DNA of 64,000 nucleotides from Mycobacterium sp. OTB74 (GTDB lineage: Bacteria; Actinomycetota; Actinomycetes; Mycobacteriales; Mycobacteriaceae). Both the position numbers and the translations under genes were made by a program. How positions within the stretch are numbered: position 1 is the first letter of the stretch; each line of letters starts with the position of its first letter. Location of the stretch: NCBI RefSeq assembly GCF_029892685.1, contig NZ_JARXVD010000029.1, positions 1-64,000 on the forward strand, in the 5' to 3' direction. The notes beneath the pieces were generated by a model that was not told where the DNA came from, ran no database searches, and saw only the letters and a list, made by a program, of their open reading frames with translations. Shown here one piece after another: positions 63,906-64,000 of the stretch.

Positions 63906-64000
63906 GTGCCAGGAGTGACGGACGCCGGCAGTGCGCCGGCCATTGACGGTTGGTGGGACACCGACGAAAGCGGACAGCCGCACCTGATCGGGGCCAAGTG
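63906..64000 (+). CDS. DUF35 OB-fold protein, N-terminal fragment (partial)
   Basis: The first 31 codons of a gene that continues past the window. It reads VPGVTDAGSAPAIDGWW and then DTDESGQPHLIGAKC, the start of the rubredoxin-like zinc ribbon typical of DUF35 proteins, which partner thiolase-like or acyl-CoA enzymes (for example in steroid side-chain degradation). Corresponds to Rv1628c. GTG 63906 is chosen because of the -10 spacing; GTG 63915 is possible. The remaining sequence lies outside the window. Confidence 0.8.
   Translation, partial: MPGVTDAGSAPAIDGWWDTDESGQPHLIGAK

Overview
The window is chromosomal DNA of a mycobacterium, most likely a fast-growing one (Mycolicibacterium type). 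The evidence is very high GC, dense GTG/ATG starts with ATGA overlaps, and a gene order that follows, mostly inverted, the Mycobacterium tuberculosis segment from tyrS (Rv1689) to about Rv1628c. Several genes are specific to the mycolata: LysX, the Rv1683-like fusion, the TB15.3-type universal stress protein and a KstR box. The left edge carries an rRNA operon leader and promoter directly behind tyrS. That is the known position of rrnB in fast growers and is absent from slow growers with one rRNA operon. No PE/PPE genes, insertion sequences, prophage or CRISPR arrays were seen.

Layout. 1-309: rRNA operon leader and promoter (minus). 310-2213: tyrS and a 3-methyladenine DNA glycosylase. 2236-4381: a small exporter operon (ABC ATPase, permease, TetR regulator) with a candidate self-operator. 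4378-8096: Trm112-like protein, a secreted protein and the large Rv1683-like hydrolase/AMP-ligase fusion. 8185-9981: an ABC-F ATPase. 9998-18506: the complete arginine operon argC-J-B-D-F-R-G-H on the minus strand, almost all translationally coupled, with one ArgR operator in front of argC. 18658-21816: an atypical cyclase/ATPase signalling protein. 21832-25391: pheS-pheT. 25441-31707: a membrane-anchored GOGAT-like protein, a rhomboid-like protein, a canonical adenylate cyclase, an MpaB-family/acyl-CoA dehydrogenase operon and a hemerythrin. 31780-33853: infC-rpmI-rplT-tsnR with a structured infC leader and an apparent ATC start for infC. 34113-42293: DUF1844 protein, LysX, a membrane esterase, a small acidic protein, an AlkZ/YcaQ-superfamily protein, a flavin reductase-like protein and an ArsR-type regulator. 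42317-52598: uvrA, metallo-hydrolase, F420 oxidoreductase, universal stress protein, thioesterase, tRNA-Cys, MFS exporter and uvrB. 52696-64000: DUF402 protein, secreted protein, coaE fusion, rpsA, PrsW-type protease, carotenoid oxygenase with its TetR regulator, polA, a basic protein and the start of a DUF35 gene behind a KstR-type operator.

Most genes are housekeeping: translation (tyrS, pheST, infC, rpmI, rplT, rpsA, tRNA-Cys), arginine synthesis, DNA repair (mpg, uvrA, uvrB, polA), CoA synthesis and envelope lipid lysylation. A cAMP theme recurs: two class III cyclase proteins and a homologue of the mycobacterial cAMP-binding stress protein. The less ordinary signals are regulatory: palindromic operators placed over promoters, several starts that appear to use ATC, CTG or ATT, multi-hairpin leaders, and several promoters whose -10 element sits so close to the start codon that the mRNA should be leaderless.
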